Shown one piece after another: positions 7,523 through 15,455 of a stretch of DNA of 63,671 bases (the stretch's first letter is position 1; each line of letters starts with the position of its first letter). The notes below the pieces were generated by a model. The model searched no databases. It was not told the origin of the DNA and was given only the letters and a program-made list of their open reading frames with translations. Source of the DNA: Streptomyces sp. NP-1717 (lineage in GTDB: Bacteria; Actinomycetota; Actinomycetes; Streptomycetales; Streptomycetaceae); the NCBI RefSeq assembly GCF_022695985.1, contig NZ_JAAPBF010000019.1, positions 1 through 63,671 of the forward strand. The letters are read 5' to 3'. The translations under genes were made by a program, and so were the position numbers.

Positions 7523-8952
7523 GCCGTCCGCCCCGGTTCCCGCGCGGTCAGTGCCACTTCGCCGCCCGACATCTCGCGCGCCCACCAGAGCGCGACCAGC
7601 GCGAACACCGCGCCGCACATCGCCAGCGCCAACTGGGCGCCGTCCGCGGCGACTCCACTCGGCAGCTGGGCCAGCGCGAGCACCCCGCTGGCGACGGCGA
7701 CCACCCGGCGCGCCGGTCCCGGCGGGGCCGCCACCGCCAGCGGGAACAGCCCCCACAGCACGTACCAGGGGCGGATCGCCGGGCCGAGGACGGCGACCGC
7801 GATCAGGCTGAGGCCCAGCGCGTACACGGGGCTGTGCCGGGGGCGGCGCAGCCACACCAGCAGTACGGCGACGGCCGTCGCCACCAGGCCCACCGCGCGC
7901 CAGGCGTCCAGGGCGAACGGCGCCAGGTCGCTGCCCGCGCCGTGCAGCGCGGAAGTGGTCATCCGGCCGAGGAGAGAGGTGAGGGCCCAATTGTGCGGGG
8001 ACACCGGGGTGTTGAGGGCGCCGATCCAGCCGTACCCGGTGCCGGTGAGGGCGGTCACGGCGGCGGTCGTCACCAGGGCGGCGCCGGCGGTCGCGCCCGT
8101 CGCTCCGAGCCACCGGTGGCGGCCGGTGAGCCTGCCTGCCCAGAACACGACGACCGCCAACAGACCCAGCGCGGCAGGCGCCTTGACCAGAGCGGCGAGG
8201 GTCATCAGGACAGCGCCCAGCACAGGGAATCGGCCCCTCGCGGCCACCAGCGCCACGCCGAGCAGACCCAGCATCACGGCGTCGTTGTGCGCGCCGGCCA
8301 CCAGATGCAGCAGGAGCAGCGGATTGAGTGCCCCCAGCCACAGCGCGGCGCCCGGAGCGGTCCCACCCCGGCGGGCGAGCAGCACCAGCGAAACCACCAT
8401 CAGGCCCACACCGAGCAGCGCGACCAGCCGCATACCGAGCAGCCCGGCCGAGAGCTCCGCCCCCGAGGCACGCGCGATCAGCGAGGCGAACGACAGGAAC
8501 AGCGGACCGTACGGGGTCGGCGTGTCCCCCCAGAGGGGCGAGACCTGCGCGGCGAGCGGACCGCCGAGCCGGTCCGGGCCATGGGTGTACACGTCGATCC
8601 GGGCGTCCACCATCGCGCCCTGCGCCAGATAGCTGTACACGTCGCGGCTGAACAGCGGTGGGGCGGCCACCAGCGGTGCGGCCCACACCACCAGCGTGAC
8701 CACCATGGCCCGCGTACCGGGCGGCCGGGGTCCGTGCACGGCGCGGCCCAGCCAGGCCCAGGCCGCGACGAGCAGCACGAGCCCGAAGTAGGCGCCGAAG
8801 AGTCCCACCGCCGCCGCTTCCGACGACGGTGCCGGGGCCTCACCGACCGGCAGGGCACCGGCACCCGCGCCGCCGACGGCCACAGCCGCGGAACCGGTGA
8901 GCCCCAGTAGCCGGCATCTGCGTATATGCGATTCATCGCCCGGGGTCAGCAC
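7519..8952 (-). CDS. MptA/MptB-like alpha-1,6-mannosyltransferase, integral membrane
   Basis: This 477-aa multi-pass membrane protein resembles the actinobacterial polyprenol-phosphomannose-dependent alpha-1,6-mannosyltransferases (MptA/MptB-like, GT-C fold). The first extracellular loop carries FSRDVYSYLAQGAM, with the acidic residue typical of GT-C enzymes, followed by GDTPTPYGPLF; about a dozen hydrophobic helices follow. It leads a two-gene unit with the downstream GT87 enzyme through an ATGA overlap, suggesting joint work on a mannosylated lipid or glycan. The start is GTG at 8952, with no strong RBS, so the exact N terminus is uncertain. The substrate cannot be deduced. Confidence 0.8.
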   Translation of the reverse strand: MLTPGDESHIRRCRLLGLTGSAAVAVGGAGAGALPVGEAPAPSSEAAAVGLFGAYFGLVLLVAAWAWLGRAVHGPRPPGTRAMVVTLVVWAAPLVAAPPLFSRDVYSYLAQGAMVDARIDVYTHGPDRLGGPLAAQVSPLWGDTPTPYGPLFLSFASLIARASGAELSAGLLGMRLVALLGVGLMVVSLVLLARRGGTAPGAALWLGALNPLLLLHLVAGAHNDAVMLGLLGVALVAARGRFPVLGAVLMTLAALVKAPAALGLLAVVVFWAGRLTGRHRWLGATGATAGAALVTTAAVTALTGTGYGWIGALNTPVSPHNWALTSLLGRMTTSALHGAGSDLAPFALDAWRAVGLVATAVAVLLVWLRRPRHSPVYALGLSLIAVAVLGPAIRPWYVLWGLFPLAVAAPPGPARRVVAVASGVLALAQLPSGVAADGAQLALAMCGAVFALVALWWAREMSGGEVALTAREPGRTA

Positions 8953-9086
8953 GAAGGGAGCGTGCCTGCGGCCGATGGCGAGAAAGGAACGTGCGGTGCG
9001 CCGGGGGGAGTCCGGAACGTGTCGGGCACAGCGGCGGCGGGTGGCTCACCCCCCACGGTCCCCCCGCCGGGCGCACCCGTACGGCC

Positions 9087-10097
9087 TCAGGAGACCGCCG
9101 CCTCCACGGCCCCACCGGCGGGGACCGGGGCCAGGACCCGGGTGAGCCACTCGGTCCGGGTCCGGCGGGCCGTGGCCGCGATGTGCGCCTGTGGGTACAG
9201 CGCGTCGAATCCGTGGAAGCCGCCCGCCCAGATGTGCAGTTCGGCCTGGCCGCCCGCCGCCCAGATCCTGGAGGCGTAGGCGATGTCCTCGTCACGGAAG
9301 ACCTCGGCCGAACCCGCGTCGACATAGGCGGTCGGCAGGTTCGAGACGTCGTCGGCCACCGCCGGTGAGACATGGCCGGGCACCTGTCCGTCCGCGATGT
9401 CTCCGAGGAGCGATCGCCAGCCGAACTCGTTCATCTCGCGGGTCCACACCCCGGGCTCGCCCGCGTACTGCCCGCTGGAGACCGTCACGTTGCGGTGGTC
9501 GAGCATGGGGCAGATCAGCACCTGCGCGGCGAGCGCCGGGCCGCCGAGATCGCGGGCCAGCAGAGCGACACCGGCGGCGAGGCCGCCGCCGGCGCTCGTC
9601 CCCGCGACGACGATCCGGGCGGGATCGATGCCCAGTTCGGCGGCGTGGCCGGCGGTCCAGAGCAGTCCTTGGTAGCAGTCGTCGACGGGGGTCGTGCCGG
9701 TCGCCTCCGGTGCGAGCCGGTAGTCCACGGTGACCACGACAGCGCCGAGCTCGTCGAGCCACTCCAGCGGGATGTCGATCTGCGAGAAGCGGTCACCCAT
9801 GATCATCCCGCCGCCGTGTATCCAGTAGACGCACGGTGCGCCGACCGGGCTTCCGGTTCCGACCGGGCTTCCGGTTCCGGCGGGGCTGAGGACCGACAGG
9901 GCGATCGGCGTGCCGTCCGGGCCGGGCACGGTGACCTCGCGCCGGTCGATCGCGCGGCCGGCGAGCAGCGGCTCGACGGGCATCGTCGAGAACGGGCGGA
10001 TCCGCGCGAGCGCCTCGGCGTCGAGTTCCGACCGCAGCGGCATATCGGCGAGCAGCGCGCGCAGTTCGGGATCGAGGGCGGGCCGGGAGACGGACAT
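9087..10097 (-). CDS. Alpha/beta hydrolase of the HSL (lipase/esterase) family
   Basis: This 336-aa cytoplasmic esterase belongs to the hormone-sensitive-lipase group. It shows the oxyanion-hole motif HGGG (in YWIHGGGMIMG), the nucleophile serine in GTSAGGG, and the Asp and His of the triad near the C terminus (YVDAGSAEVFRDED and GGFHGFD). ATG 10097 is preceded by AAAGG. The N-terminal region contains a duplicated GTGSPV hexapeptide caused by an 18-bp tandem repeat at 9843-9878. It follows the ABM monooxygenase gene by 103 bases and is probably co-transcribed from the promoter block shared with the divergent AraC regulator. Confidence 0.88.
   Translation of the reverse strand: MSVSRPALDPELRALLADMPLRSELDAEALARIRPFSTMPVEPLLAGRAIDRREVTVPGPDGTPIALSVLSPAGTGSPVGTGSPVGAPCVYWIHGGGMIMGDRFSQIDIPLEWLDELGAVVVTVDYRLAPEATGTTPVDDCYQGLLWTAGHAAELGIDPARIVVAGTSAGGGLAAGVALLARDLGGPALAAQVLICPMLDHRNVTVSSGQYAGEPGVWTREMNEFGWRSLLGDIADGQVPGHVSPAVADDVSNLPTAYVDAGSAEVFRDEDIAYASRIWAAGGQAELHIWAGGFHGFDALYPQAHIAATARRTRTEWLTRVLAPVPAGGAVEAAVS
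9843..9878. repeat. Tandem 18-bp repeat inside the esterase gene
   Basis: Two perfect head-to-tail copies of an 18-bp unit (starting GACCGGGCTTCC) lie in frame and add six residues (GTGSPV twice). The count could vary between strains by slippage without breaking the frame. Confidence 0.9.
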
Positions 10098-10200
10098 GGT
10101 GGAGACCTTTCGTCGGGCGACGCAACGGGGATCAGCGAGGGGAGGGGGCCCGGCCGGCATGCGGTGCCGCCTGGCGGGAACGGGGAAGGACCGGCCGGTC

Positions 10201-10518
10201 TCAGAAGGCCGCCCGGCCGCGGACCGGGACGTAGTCGGTGTACGAGGGCTCCCCGGCCAGCAGCCCGCCGGTCCGCGCGACGATGGCCTGGGCGGCCTCA
10301 CCGGCGAAGGCGCGGTGGTGGTCCTCCTCGCTCGTCCACCCCTCGGTGACATGGACGACGGCGGGGTCGGACGCGGAGCGGGAGACGAGGTAGACGACGC
10401 AGTGTTCGCTCGCGCCGGGACTGCCCTCGTCCAGGCCGGTCAGCAGCAACTCGACGAGCTGATCACCCATCCCCGGCCTGGCGGTCAGGGTGGCGTTGAA
10501 TCCGTAGGTGACGTTCAT
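10201..10518 (-). CDS. Antibiotic biosynthesis monooxygenase (ABM) domain protein
   Basis: This 105-aa protein has the dimeric ferredoxin-like ABM fold, found in cofactor-free monooxygenases and in stress-related proteins. It begins MNVTYGFNATLTARPG and ends with a Tyr-rich strand (PSYTDYVPV). ATG 10518 has AGAGGA upstream. It is the first gene after the divergent regulatory region and is followed by the esterase. The AraC regulator transcribed the other way probably controls it through the conserved block at 10555-10620. The substrate is unknown. Confidence 0.82.
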   Translation of the reverse strand: MNVTYGFNATLTARPGMGDQLVELLLTGLDEGSPGASEHCVVYLVSRSASDPAVVHVTEGWTSEEDHHRAFAGEAAQAIVARTGGLLAGEPSYTDYVPVRGRAAF

Positions 10519-10554
10519 GACTGTCCTCTTTCTCGACTGTGGACTTCGGTGTTT

Positions 10555-10620
10555 CCATTGAAACGCTGTGACCTGCGGAGACGGTAGAACGATGCTCCTG
10601 AGCACTTGCACGATCCTCTC
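10555..10620. promoter_or_regulatory. Conserved regulatory block, copy A (AraC target)
   Basis: This 66-bp block lies between the ABM gene and the divergent AraC gene. It aligns without gaps to 12452-12517 in front of the SDR gene, 49 of 66 bases identical by my count. The most conserved parts are CCATTGAA, TGACCTGCGG, GTAGAA and GCACGATCCTCTC. The surrounding genes are unrelated, so the conservation is best explained by regulator binding plus a shared promoter. Confidence 0.75.
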
Positions 10621-10662
10621 CAGGGGAAGACCGGAAGTCGGGTGGTGTGTTGCAATCGGGTC

Positions 10663-11568
10663 ATGGATCCCGACGAGTTCCGCACCTTGCTCGACCGGCA
10701 CGCCCGGCCCGACTGGACCACCGCCATCGACGGTGTGCTCATCTCGAAGGTCGACCGGCCCGACCCGCCGGCGCCCTCGATGTCCGGCACGGTGCTGGCG
10801 GTCATCGCCCAGGGCGCCAAACGGCTCGCCCTCGGCGACACGGTGTACGAGTACGGCGCCGGCCAGTACCTGGTCGCGTCGGTCGACCTGCCCGTCACCG
10901 GAGAGTTCACCCGGATCGAGCCCGGCCGCCCGGCGCTGGGATTCGGTCTCACGCTCGAACCCTCGGCCGTCGCCGAACTGCTGCTGGAGGCCGGCCCCGG
11001 AGACGCTCCCCGTACCGGCGGCGGCACACCGCCGGGGATCACGGTCAGCGACACTCCGCCCGCGCTGCTCGACGCGGTGGTCCGGATGCTGCGCCTGCTG
11101 GACGAGCCCCGGGACCGGGCCGTGCTGGCTCCGCTGATCAAGCGCGAGATCCTCTGGCGTCTGATCACCGGCGAACAGGGCGCGGCCGTCCGCCAGTTCG
11201 GGCTCGCCGACAGCAGCCTCAGCCATGTCTCCCGGGCCGTGCGCTGGATCCGCGAGCACTACGCGCAGCCCTTCCGCGTCGAGGACGTGGCGCGGCTCTC
11301 CGGGATGAGCGTCTCCGCCTTCTACCGCAACTTCCAGGCGGTGACCGCGATGAGCCCCATCCAGTTCCAGAAGCAGATCCGGCTCCAGGAGGCCCGGTTG
11401 CTCCTCGCGACCCGCCCGGGCGACATCACCGGGGTCGGACAGCGCGTCGGCTACGACAACCCGTCGCAGTTCAGCCGGGAGTACCGCCGCCAGTTCGGCA
11501 CACCCCCCAGCCGGGACGCGGCCCGCCTCCGTACCACGGCGACCGCCCCCGCGGTGGTCCTTCCCTGA
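10663..11568 (+). CDS. AraC-family transcriptional regulator
   Basis: This 301-aa regulator has an N-terminal AraC-type ligand-binding (cupin-like) domain at about residues 20-180 and two C-terminal helix-turn-helix motifs. The second half reads VEDVARLSGMSVSAFYRNF and, later, RVGYDNPSQFSREYRRQFG, the classic AraC/XylS signature. I chose ATG 10663; an in-frame start 57 bases upstream lies inside the conserved block and is less likely. It is divergent from the ABM/esterase unit, and the same 66-bp block recurs before the nearby SDR gene. It probably controls both, acting on small-molecule stress or detoxification, but the ligand is not evident. Confidence 0.9.
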   Translation: MDPDEFRTLLDRHARPDWTTAIDGVLISKVDRPDPPAPSMSGTVLAVIAQGAKRLALGDTVYEYGAGQYLVASVDLPVTGEFTRIEPGRPALGFGLTLEPSAVAELLLEAGPGDAPRTGGGTPPGITVSDTPPALLDAVVRMLRLLDEPRDRAVLAPLIKREILWRLITGEQGAAVRQFGLADSSLSHVSRAVRWIREHYAQPFRVEDVARLSGMSVSAFYRNFQAVTAMSPIQFQKQIRLQEARLLLATRPGDITGVGQRVGYDNPSQFSREYRRQFGTPPSRDAARLRTTATAPAVVLP

Positions 11569-11628
11569 CGTGACGAGCCATCAGCCGTCACCGGCCCCCG
11601 TCGTCGGCCGTCAGCTCACGCCGGTCGG

Positions 11629-12378
11629 TCACTTCGCCTGGGCGAGCTGCACCGCGTCGGGACCGGCGGGGAAGCGCAGCTGCCCGGTCGTGTCGTGCAC
11701 GGCCCGCCACACCGTCTCGGCGACGTCGCTCTCCTTGGTGAACAGGTCCCCACCGGTGAAGTCGCCCATGGCCTTCTGCGCCCACGACAGATAGGCCGCC
11801 GGGACCAGCTCGTCCAGCGAGCCACCGTTCATCGCGTGGGCGGCGAAGTTCGTCGTCAGACAGGCGCCGGGCTCGACGGCCTTCGCCCGCACACCGAACG
11901 GCGCGAGTTCGAGCGCGAGTGAGGCGGTGAACCCCTCGACGGCCATCTTGCTCGCCTTGTAGACGGCCGAGAGCGGCATATGACCCAGTACCACACTGGA
12001 GGTCACGTTGACCACCACGCCGGAACCACGCTCGCGGAACTGGGGGAGTACCGCCTGGGTCGTCGCCATCACACCGAACGTGTTGGTCTCGAAGACCTCC
12101 CGCACCCGCGCCATGGGCGTGCCCTCGAACACACCGATCGACGGGATGCCCGCGTTGTTGACCAGTACGTCGACGGGCCCGGCCGCCTCGACGACGGCGG
12201 CGGCGCTCTCCGGCTCGGTCACATCGAGCCCGGCGACGCGAAGCCGGTCCGACTCGGGCAGGACACCCGCGCGCGGCGTGCGCATCGTGGCGATGACGTT
12301 CCACCCCTGCGCGTGGAAGTGAAGGGCGGTCTCCCGCCCGTATCCGGACGACGCACCAGTGATCAGGATCGTCTTCAT
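11629..12378 (-). CDS. Short-chain dehydrogenase/reductase
   Basis: This 249-aa classical SDR has the NAD(P)-binding motif TGASSGYG at the N terminus, the NNAG motif, catalytic Ser in VTSS and the YKASK active-site pair (Tyr and Lys). The C-terminal part is similar to oxidoreductases annotated as DltE/YbbO-like. ATG 12378 has GAGGA upstream. The gene stands alone. Its promoter carries copy B of the block also found at the AraC/ABM divergent promoter, so it should belong to the same regulon. The substrate is unknown; a reactive carbonyl is a reasonable guess given the company of a monooxygenase and an esterase. Confidence 0.88.
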   Translation of the reverse strand: MKTILITGASSGYGRETALHFHAQGWNVIATMRTPRAGVLPESDRLRVAGLDVTEPESAAAVVEAAGPVDVLVNNAGIPSIGVFEGTPMARVREVFETNTFGVMATTQAVLPQFRERGSGVVVNVTSSVVLGHMPLSAVYKASKMAVEGFTASLALELAPFGVRAKAVEPGACLTTNFAAHAMNGGSLDELVPAAYLSWAQKAMGDFTGGDLFTKESDVAETVWRAVHDTTGQLRFPAGPDAVQLAQAK

Positions 12379-12451
12379 GCCGTGCTCCTCGGGACGGTGG
12401 GAACCAGGGGGCGGGCTGACACCTTCCCGCTCCACTGAAGAACTTGTGATC

Positions 12452-12517
12452 CCATTGAACCGCCCTGACCTGCGGCGACAGTAGAATTATCGTCGCTTCG
12501 AGGTGCACGATCCTCTC
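12452..12517. promoter_or_regulatory. Conserved regulatory block, copy B (AraC target)
   Basis: This is the second copy of the 66-bp block, in the same orientation relative to the target gene as copy A (both targets are transcribed leftward). It ends 73 bases before the SDR start codon. Conserved runs are the same as in copy A, while the central ~15 bases diverge. Confidence 0.75.
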
Positions 12518-12536
12518 TCGGTCCCCGCCCGGCTCC

Positions 12537-13046
12537 TCATCGGTTCGCCGTTCCCCCGGTTCCTCGGGTGTACGGGGCGAACAGCAGGGACCAGTTGGCC
12601 ACGGTGGAGCGGGCGCCCATGTCGTCGGGTGTGTGCGCCTCCCACACCGTGGCCGCGTCGAGGAGATACATCAGGTGCCCGTGCGCGGCGCCGGCGTTCC
12701 CCGTCTCCAGCGCGCCGGTGGTGAAGGTGCGCTGTTCGTCGCGCCACACCAGGTCCGAGCTGTCGACCGAGGATCGCACCAACTGCGCCCAGTAGGGCTC
12801 GTCGTGGGCGCCCGTGCGCTGGCGCATGTGCTGTGCGGCGAACCGCGCCATGGCTCCCTCGTCGTCGATGAGCGGTGAGAGCACCTGGTCGGACGAGTGG
12901 TCGAAGCCGAAGAAGAGACGGCGGCCGTCGAGGACGAGCGATTCGATACCGCCGACCGCGCCGGTACGGCCGGGCAGCCCAGCGGTCAGGTCGACTGCCT
13001 CGTTCACCGCTGGTGGTGTGCCCGCCGCCGTTCCGTCGAATGCCAT
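12537..13046 (-). CDS. Hypothetical protein, 169 aa
   Basis: I do not recognise this protein. It is acidic and soluble, with no signal peptide or membrane segment. Visible stretches include LFFGFDHSSDQVLSPLIDDEG and a C-terminal NWSLLFAPYTRG. Codon use is normal for the region, so it is probably expressed. ATG 13046 was chosen over an in-frame start 21 bases upstream because a purine-rich GAGGGG stretch precedes it. It is followed by the SDR gene at a distance of about 160 bases, with the AraC-type block in between, so they are separate units. Confidence 0.6.
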   Translation of the reverse strand: MAFDGTAAGTPPAVNEAVDLTAGLPGRTGAVGGIESLVLDGRRLFFGFDHSSDQVLSPLIDDEGAMARFAAQHMRQRTGAHDEPYWAQLVRSSVDSSDLVWRDEQRTFTTGALETGNAGAAHGHLMYLLDAATVWEAHTPDDMGARSTVANWSLLFAPYTRGTGGTANR

Positions 13047-13191
13047 GGTCCGCCCCCTCGTCGTCACCCCGCCGGACTGTCAGAAGCCTGTTTATCGCAT
13101 CCCACTGACAGCAGCGCCGACGGAAGTCCTCGCGTTCCGCGGATTCCGCTGTCGGCAGGACCCGGTGAACGGCACATCGCGGCCCGTCATC

Positions 13192-13739
13192 ATGGCTGCC
13201 ATGGGGAAGAACACGGCAGTGCGCCGACTCGACCTGGGGTATTTCATCCGGCCGGCTTCGGAGACGGGCGGCCCGCAGCCGCGAGTCGAACCCGTGCTCG
13301 CCTATCTGGTGCGGCACGAACAGGGACTGATCCTCTTCGACACGGGCATCGGCAGCGCCGACGCCGGGACCGAGGCGCACTACCGGCCCCGACGCCGAGC
13401 ACTGCGAGAGGCGCTGTCAGCGGTCGGCGTCAGCCTCGGCGACATCTCACTGGTCGTCCACCCGGGCACACCCCGGGGCATCAGTCGCTGGTCCTTCGGC
13501 AGGGTGACGGCACCGTGATCCTCGCCGGCCAGGCACACGACTTCGCGTCCCGGTTCGCGTCGGACCAGCTGGCCCGCCAGGCCGCGCTGCACGGAGTGGA
13601 GCAGCCGCTTCCCGACTACGCGCACTGGCTGGAGCGGCTTGCCGATTTCGATCCGCGACGAGTGCTCTTCGCGCACGACTGCTCGGTCTGGGAACCCTCC
13701 TCCGACCGTCAGAGGGAGGATGTGGTGCCCGATATCTAG
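13192..13739 (+). pseudogene. Broken metallo-beta-lactamase-fold hydrolase (lactonase-like)
   Basis: The first half (GYFIRPASE..., ILFDTGIGSAD) is the start of an MBL-fold hydrolase resembling N-acyl-homoserine lactonases. It reads to GDISLVV, where family members continue into the zinc-binding HxHxDH. That motif and the following ~60 residues are missing. Instead the sequence shifts frame and resumes at PPGHTPGHQSLVLR, then AGQAHDF and the C-terminal RVLFAHDCSVW in a different frame, ending at 13739. The deletion removes the first metal site and the junction is out of frame, so no active enzyme can be made. Flanking genes appear intact. Confidence 0.75.
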
Positions 13740-13776
13740 TGGATTATCCCGTACGTGAACAGGGCACTCAGGGTGC

Positions 13777-14004
13777 ATGACTCCCTCGAACCCCGATCCT
13801 GATCCCGACCACACCCCCGGCCTGGAGCGCGGTGGTGGAGTGCCGCCGGGTGAGACGCCGCCGGCGGAGGGGAGCATGTCCGAAGCCGGTCCGCGAAATG
13901 ATCCGCCGAAGGGGTGGGGTGCCGCCCCGCTGATCGCGATCGCCGTACTGGTCCTGGTGATGGTCATCGGCCTGGTGGGGTACGCGGTGTTCGTGCACGA
14001 CTGA
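13777..14004 (+). CDS. Small membrane protein, DUF6480 type
   Basis: This is a 75-aa protein with a Pro/Gly/Glu-rich, probably disordered N-terminal half (DHTPGLERGGGVPPGETPP) and one C-terminal membrane helix (APLIAIAVLVLVMVIGLVGY). The layout and the HTPGLE...GGGVPPGETPP pattern match the DUF6480 family of Streptomyces, whose function is unknown. The ATG start fits the family. It stands alone between the broken MBL gene and the DUF6233 gene. Confidence 0.75.
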   Translation: MTPSNPDPDPDHTPGLERGGGVPPGETPPAEGSMSEAGPRNDPPKGWGAAPLIAIAVLVLVMVIGLVGYAVFVHD

Positions 14005-14066
14005 GCCCCCGGCCCTCTGGTGGGGGTGTCGCGTAGCTCAGCTGTCCGCCGCATACACTCGAACAC

Positions 14067-14408
14067 GTGTCCGATTCACCGGAGGAGCGTCTGCGCGCGC
14101 TCCGATTCCTTCGCCGTGTTCAAGCCCGGGACCTCGCGCGCACCGACCGGTGGATCGCCGTCTGGGAGCAGCGTGCCGCCGAATGGGTCCGGCGGCAGGC
14201 GAAGCCGGCCGTTCCCGACTGGGCCCTCCAGTACGGAGTCGGCGGCCGGGCGGCGCGGCCGGCGATGGTGCACACCTCGCAGTGCTGGGTGCCCGGGGCC
14301 GCCATGGAGGGCATCGGCCGGGATCAGGCGATCGAGGCACTCACGCGTGGCGGTGTGCCGCCCTGCGTCATGTGCCGGCCGGAGAGGGAACTCGGCCTGC
14401 TCGACTGA
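14067..14408 (+). CDS. DUF6233 family protein
   Basis: This 113-aa protein matches the Streptomyces DUF6233 family. It has a charged helical N-terminal half (ERLRALRFLRRVQARDLART), a Trp-containing centre, and a C-terminal zinc-like arrangement with HTSQCW and PPCVMC. Members are often found in accessory regions and their role is unknown. The start is GTG 14067. It is convergent with the large polysaccharide operon, and a hairpin at 14427-14456 separates the two. Confidence 0.78.
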   Translation: MSDSPEERLRALRFLRRVQARDLARTDRWIAVWEQRAAEWVRRQAKPAVPDWALQYGVGGRAARPAMVHTSQCWVPGAAMEGIGRDQAIEALTRGGVPPCVMCRPERELGLLD

Positions 14409-14426
14409 GATCCCGCCCGCCGGGAC

Positions 14427-14456
14427 CGGGCACGCCGACGTCTCGACGTGCCCGGC
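14427..14456. terminator. Hairpin between DUF6233 gene and the polysaccharide operon
   Basis: CCGGGCACG (14427-14435) and CGTGCCCGG (14448-14456) form a 9-bp stem with a 12-base loop. It lies in the 68-base gap where two convergent transcripts meet, so it can serve both. Confidence 0.65.
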
Positions 14457-14476
14457 CGGAACCCGTCCCCCGGCCC

Positions 14477-15451
14477 CTACCGACCGAACACGCCACGCAG
14501 CGCCGCGAGCTTGCGCGGCAGGTCGTACTCGGCGCCTCCCTCGTGGCCGTTGTACGCGAACACCTCGATCTCCGCCGGGCCGGCGTAGGCGTGGTAGGCC
14601 GCGTACACCGTCGAGGACGGGCAGATCCGGTCCATCAGACCCACCGAGAACCACGCGGGCGCGGTGGCCCGCGCCGCGAAGTTGACCCCGTCGAAGTACG
14701 ACAGCGTGTTCATCGCCTCCTCGACCCGGAAGCGGTGCCCGGACAGCCAGCGGGCGATCTCCGCGTAGGGTCCCGCGTCCGTGATCTGCGAGGCGCGCCG
14801 GAAGTGGCACAGGAACGGCACATCGGCGACCGCCGCCGCCACGTCCTCGCGCAGCCCCGCCACGGCCAGGGCCAGACCGCCGCCCTGGCTGCCCCCGAGG
14901 ACCGCTACCCGGGAGGAGTCCACGGCCTCGTGGGACTTCGCCGCGTCGACGGCCCGCACCGCGTCGGTGATCAGCCGCCGGTAGTAGTGCCGGCCGGGAT
15001 CCTCGATGCCCCGGGTCAGGAACCCCGGGGAGGACGAGCCGTGCCCGTCCGGGCCGAAGTCCGGAGTGTCCGAGGTGTTCTTGCCGCCGCCGCCCTGGCC
15101 CCGGTTGTCCATGACGAGGTGGGCGTAGCCGAGCGCGCTCCAGGTCAGCCAGGAGTACGGGATGCCACGGCCGCCGTTGTAGCCGATGTACTGCACCACC
15201 GCCGGAAGCGGCCCCGAGCGGACGCGCGGCAGCATCAGCCAGGCCCTGACCGCCTGGCCGCCCCAGCCGCGGAACGTCACGTCGAACACGTCCACGGTCG
15301 CGAATCCCGCGTCGTACGGCGCGAACGTGACGTCCAGTCCGTGGCGGGCCGTCTCGGTGAGCGTCTTCTCCCAGAAGGCGTCGAAGTCGGCCGGCTCCTC
15401 CGGCCGCGGGCGGTACTCGCGCAACCGCTCCAGGGGCATGTCGAACAGCAA
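14477..15451 (-). CDS. CE7-type acetyl esterase (acetylxylan esterase / cephalosporin C deacetylase family)
   Basis: This 324-aa cytoplasmic esterase of carbohydrate esterase family 7 removes O-acetyl groups from oligosaccharides. It shows the family hallmarks RGQGGGGK, the nucleophile Ser in GGSQGG, the Asp in GLMDRICPSST and the His in YNGHEGG. It has no signal peptide. The start is TTG 15451, supported by GAGGAG 8 bases upstream and by its position 4 bases after the lyase stop; an ATG 12 bases inside lacks such an RBS. It is the last gene of the 11-gene operon, so the imported polysaccharide fragments are probably acetylated. Confidence 0.88.
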   Translation of the reverse strand: MLFDMPLERLREYRPRPEEPADFDAFWEKTLTETARHGLDVTFAPYDAGFATVDVFDVTFRGWGGQAVRAWLMLPRVRSGPLPAVVQYIGYNGGRGIPYSWLTWSALGYAHLVMDNRGQGGGGKNTSDTPDFGPDGHGSSSPGFLTRGIEDPGRHYYRRLITDAVRAVDAAKSHEAVDSSRVAVLGGSQGGGLALAVAGLREDVAAAVADVPFLCHFRRASQITDAGPYAEIARWLSGHRFRVEEAMNTLSYFDGVNFAARATAPAWFSVGLMDRICPSSTVYAAYHAYAGPAEIEVFAYNGHEGGAEYDLPRKLAALRGVFGR

Positions 15452-15455
15452 GGCT

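Noticed and set aside
14031..14055. GCGTAGCTCAG resembles the first bases of a tRNA gene
   Set aside because: No anticodon arm, T-arm or acceptor complement follows; it is the leader of the DUF6233 gene.
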